13,935 bases of DNA, from positions 1 to 13,935 of the forward strand of contig USPT01000011.1 in the NCBI GenBank assembly GCA_900556705.1, in the 5' to 3' direction. This DNA is from an uncultured Collinsella sp. (lineage in GTDB: Bacteria; Actinomycetota; Coriobacteriia; Coriobacteriales; Coriobacteriaceae). How positions within the stretch are numbered: the stretch's first letter is position 1; each line of letters starts with the position of its first letter. Positions 13,267-13,935 of the stretch are shown here, piece by piece. The notes under the pieces are model-generated. The model was not told where the DNA came from. It saw only the letters and a list, made by a program, of their open reading frames with translations, and ran no database searches. The translations under genes were made by a program, and so were the position numbers.

Positions 13267-13452
13267 TCAGGGCCGACGCTCAACACTTCGGCTCGACACT
13301 TCGCTTTGGAAAGGGCCCTGCGCGATGGTGCAGCCCTCCATCTCGCAGCACAGGTCGCCGAAGGTCGCGAGGATGCGTTCCTTCTGTTCCGTGGGCGAGA
13401 CGGCTCGGTGGGCAAGGTCCTCTCAAAAGGGGTCGTCCGACGCCGCAAGACC
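13267..13452 (-). pseudogene. Fragment of an MTA/SAH nucleosidase (MtnN-like) gene
   Basis: A minus-strand frame reads HRGLAASDDPF, TGA (13423-13425), then EDLAHRAVSPTEQKERILAT and FGDLCCEMEGCTIAQ. This matches the order GL-x-x-SGDxF, then SP-type spacer, then TF-x(4)-EMEAAAIAQ of 5'-methylthioadenosine/S-adenosylhomocysteine nucleosidases, where EMEG/EMEA holds the ribose-binding Glu. After IAQ the family's VCY-x-x-xVPFVVxRxxSD is absent and unrelated sequence runs to TGA 13267-13269. The N-terminal two-thirds is also missing. Both ends and the internal stop mark it as dead. The family enzyme recycles MTA and SAH; here it is only a relic. Confidence 0.68.
13278..13303 (+). repeat. Tandem 13-bp duplication, 12/13 identical
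   Basis: GCTCAACACTTCG (13278-13290) is followed immediately by GCTCGACACTTCG (13291-13303). It lies in the sequence after the nucleosidase homology ends and may mark a rearrangement or slippage event. Confidence 0.6.
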
Positions 13453-13455
13453 TCG

Positions 13456-13623
13456 ATGACCGACTACCGCCTCGAGCAAGTGGCGGATTACCTCTGCACC
13501 ATCGAACTTGCCTTGGTCAAGTGCGAGGCCAAGGAGAACGGTGAGACGTACAACAAGTTCTTCGGAGGTATAGGCTCTTTCAAGAGGAACTGGCTCAAGC
13601 AAGCCCGCAGCAAGCGGATATAG
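13456..13623 (+). CDS. Small ORF or C-terminal gene fragment, function unknown
   Basis: From ATG 13456 the frame encodes 55 residues: MTDYRLEQVADYLCTIELAL, then VKCEAKENGETYNKFFGGIG, then SFKRNWLKQARSKRI. Third codon positions are strongly GC-biased, so this stretch is or was coding on the plus strand, and the basic tail ends at TAG 13621-13623. There is no ribosome site before the ATG, and the frame runs open upstream to 13153 through sequence that looks coding on the other strand. It is therefore more likely the 3' end of a gene joined here to the nucleosidase fragment than a complete small gene. I do not recognise the family. Confidence 0.35.
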   Translation: MTDYRLEQVADYLCTIELALVKCEAKENGETYNKFFGGIGSFKRNWLKQARSKRI

Positions 13624-13820
13624 CTGGTCTCGCGGTTTCGCAAGGAACGGTCGGTTCTCCTCTGGCGAGGAACCCCGGGCGACGTGCTTCGAGCAGCGGA
13701 AGCTGAAGCGCAAGCAGAAGCAGCGCGGGCATTGATCGGTGCCGACATGGGCCCAGACGTGAACAGCGCTACGTCCCCTGTTCACGGGGCGCGAAACCGC
13801 AAAGGTTGCACAGAGGTTGC
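13624..13820. other. Non-coding stretch with short symmetric and direct repeats
   Basis: No supportable gene. Two structures stand out. One is an inverted repeat, GTGAACAG (13759-13766) and CTGTTCAC (13778-13785), with an 11-bp centre. The other is a direct repeat AGGTTGCA at 13803-13810 and 13814-13821, one helical turn apart. The second looks like paired protein-binding sites or a remnant junction. Neither matches a system I can name. Confidence 0.4.
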
Positions 13821-13860
13821 AAAATAAGAAGCCCCCGACCTGTTTTCGCAGGTCAGAGGC
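13821..13860 (-). terminator. Intrinsic terminator of guaA
   Basis: On the minus strand GCCTCTGACCTG (13849-13860) pairs with CAGGTCGGGGGC (13831-13842) around a 6-nt loop, with two interior mismatches, followed by TTCTTATTTTGC. It starts 20 bp after the guaA stop. Confidence 0.85.
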
Positions 13861-13880
13861 TTGAAATCAACGAATATCGT

Positions 13881-13935
13881 TTATTCCCACTCGATGGTCG
13901 CGGGCGGCTTGGACGTGATGTCGTAGCACACGCGG
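13881..13935 (-). CDS. guaA: GMP synthase (glutamine-hydrolysing), C-terminal 17 codons
   Basis: The minus strand reads RVCYDITSKPPATIEWE then TAA at 13881-13883. This is the highly conserved C-terminus of GuaA (RVVYDISxKPPATIEWE in many bacteria), which lies in the dimerisation domain. The enzyme aminates XMP to GMP using glutamine and ATP. Only the last 17 codons are in the window. As a core housekeeping gene it marks the edge of the accessory DNA to its left. Confidence 0.92.
   Translation of the reverse strand, partial: RVCYDITSKPPATIEWE

Noticed and set aside
13881..13935. Attachment-site repeat of the guaA 3' end elsewhere in the window
   Set aside because: I looked for another copy of the ATTCCCACTCGATGG segment and found none, so an island boundary cannot be shown from this window.
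1..13935. CRISPR arrays, tRNA/rRNA genes, insertion sequences
   Set aside because: No regularly spaced repeats, cloverleaf-type sequences, rRNA segments or recognisable transposase genes were seen.

Overview
The window looks like chromosome from a GC-rich, anaerobic, gut-type actinobacterium, most likely a Coriobacteriia member such as Collinsella or a relative. This rests on codon use, the mannose-family PTS with a LevR-like regulator, and gene content. It is an inference, because no rRNA or complete marker gene is present.

Left part (1-2900): a redox/hydrolase operon on the minus strand and a divergent MerR regulator on the plus strand. Between them lies a textbook MerR-type promoter with a 19-bp spacer that fires leftward. 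Downstream of it are a C-terminal remnant of an FMN-reductase gene, an intact carboxymuconolactone decarboxylase-cupin gene, an alpha/beta hydrolase gene broken by two in-frame TAG codons, and the N-terminal 95 codons of a flavodoxin-like reductase that runs off the left edge.

Middle part (2900-5620): an orphan 3' gene fragment with its own terminator, about 500 bp without a gene but with a repeated heptamer, and then a plus-strand cluster of SAM-dependent methyltransferases. The first is frameshifted in a T5 run, the second has lost its C-terminal half and is joined to the tail of a membrane protein, and the third is intact. Two TTAG/CTAA palindromes resembling metal-repressor boxes flank the cluster's likely promoter. 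A strong bidirectional terminator separates this block from the next.

Right part (5649-13138): a coherent and apparently intact minus-strand sugar operon. In transcription order it holds a LevR-like PRD regulator, PTS EIIB, EIIC, EIID and EIIA of the mannose/fructose family, a cytoplasmic GH172 (DUF2961) glycosidase, and a ROK-family fructokinase. The simplest model is that the PTS imports and phosphorylates a fructose- or arabinose-containing oligosaccharide, GH172 splits it inside the cell, and the ROK kinase phosphorylates the free sugar. The LevR-like regulator keeps its PTS-phosphorylation domains, but its AAA+ domain has lost the sigma-54 contact loop and the Walker B acidic pair.

Right edge (13140-13935): a gene graveyard with a fragment of an MTA/SAH nucleosidase gene, a small plus-strand ORF and short repeats, followed by the terminator and last 17 codons of guaA. 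Overall, one intact carbohydrate-uptake system lies between decayed accessory DNA and core guaA.
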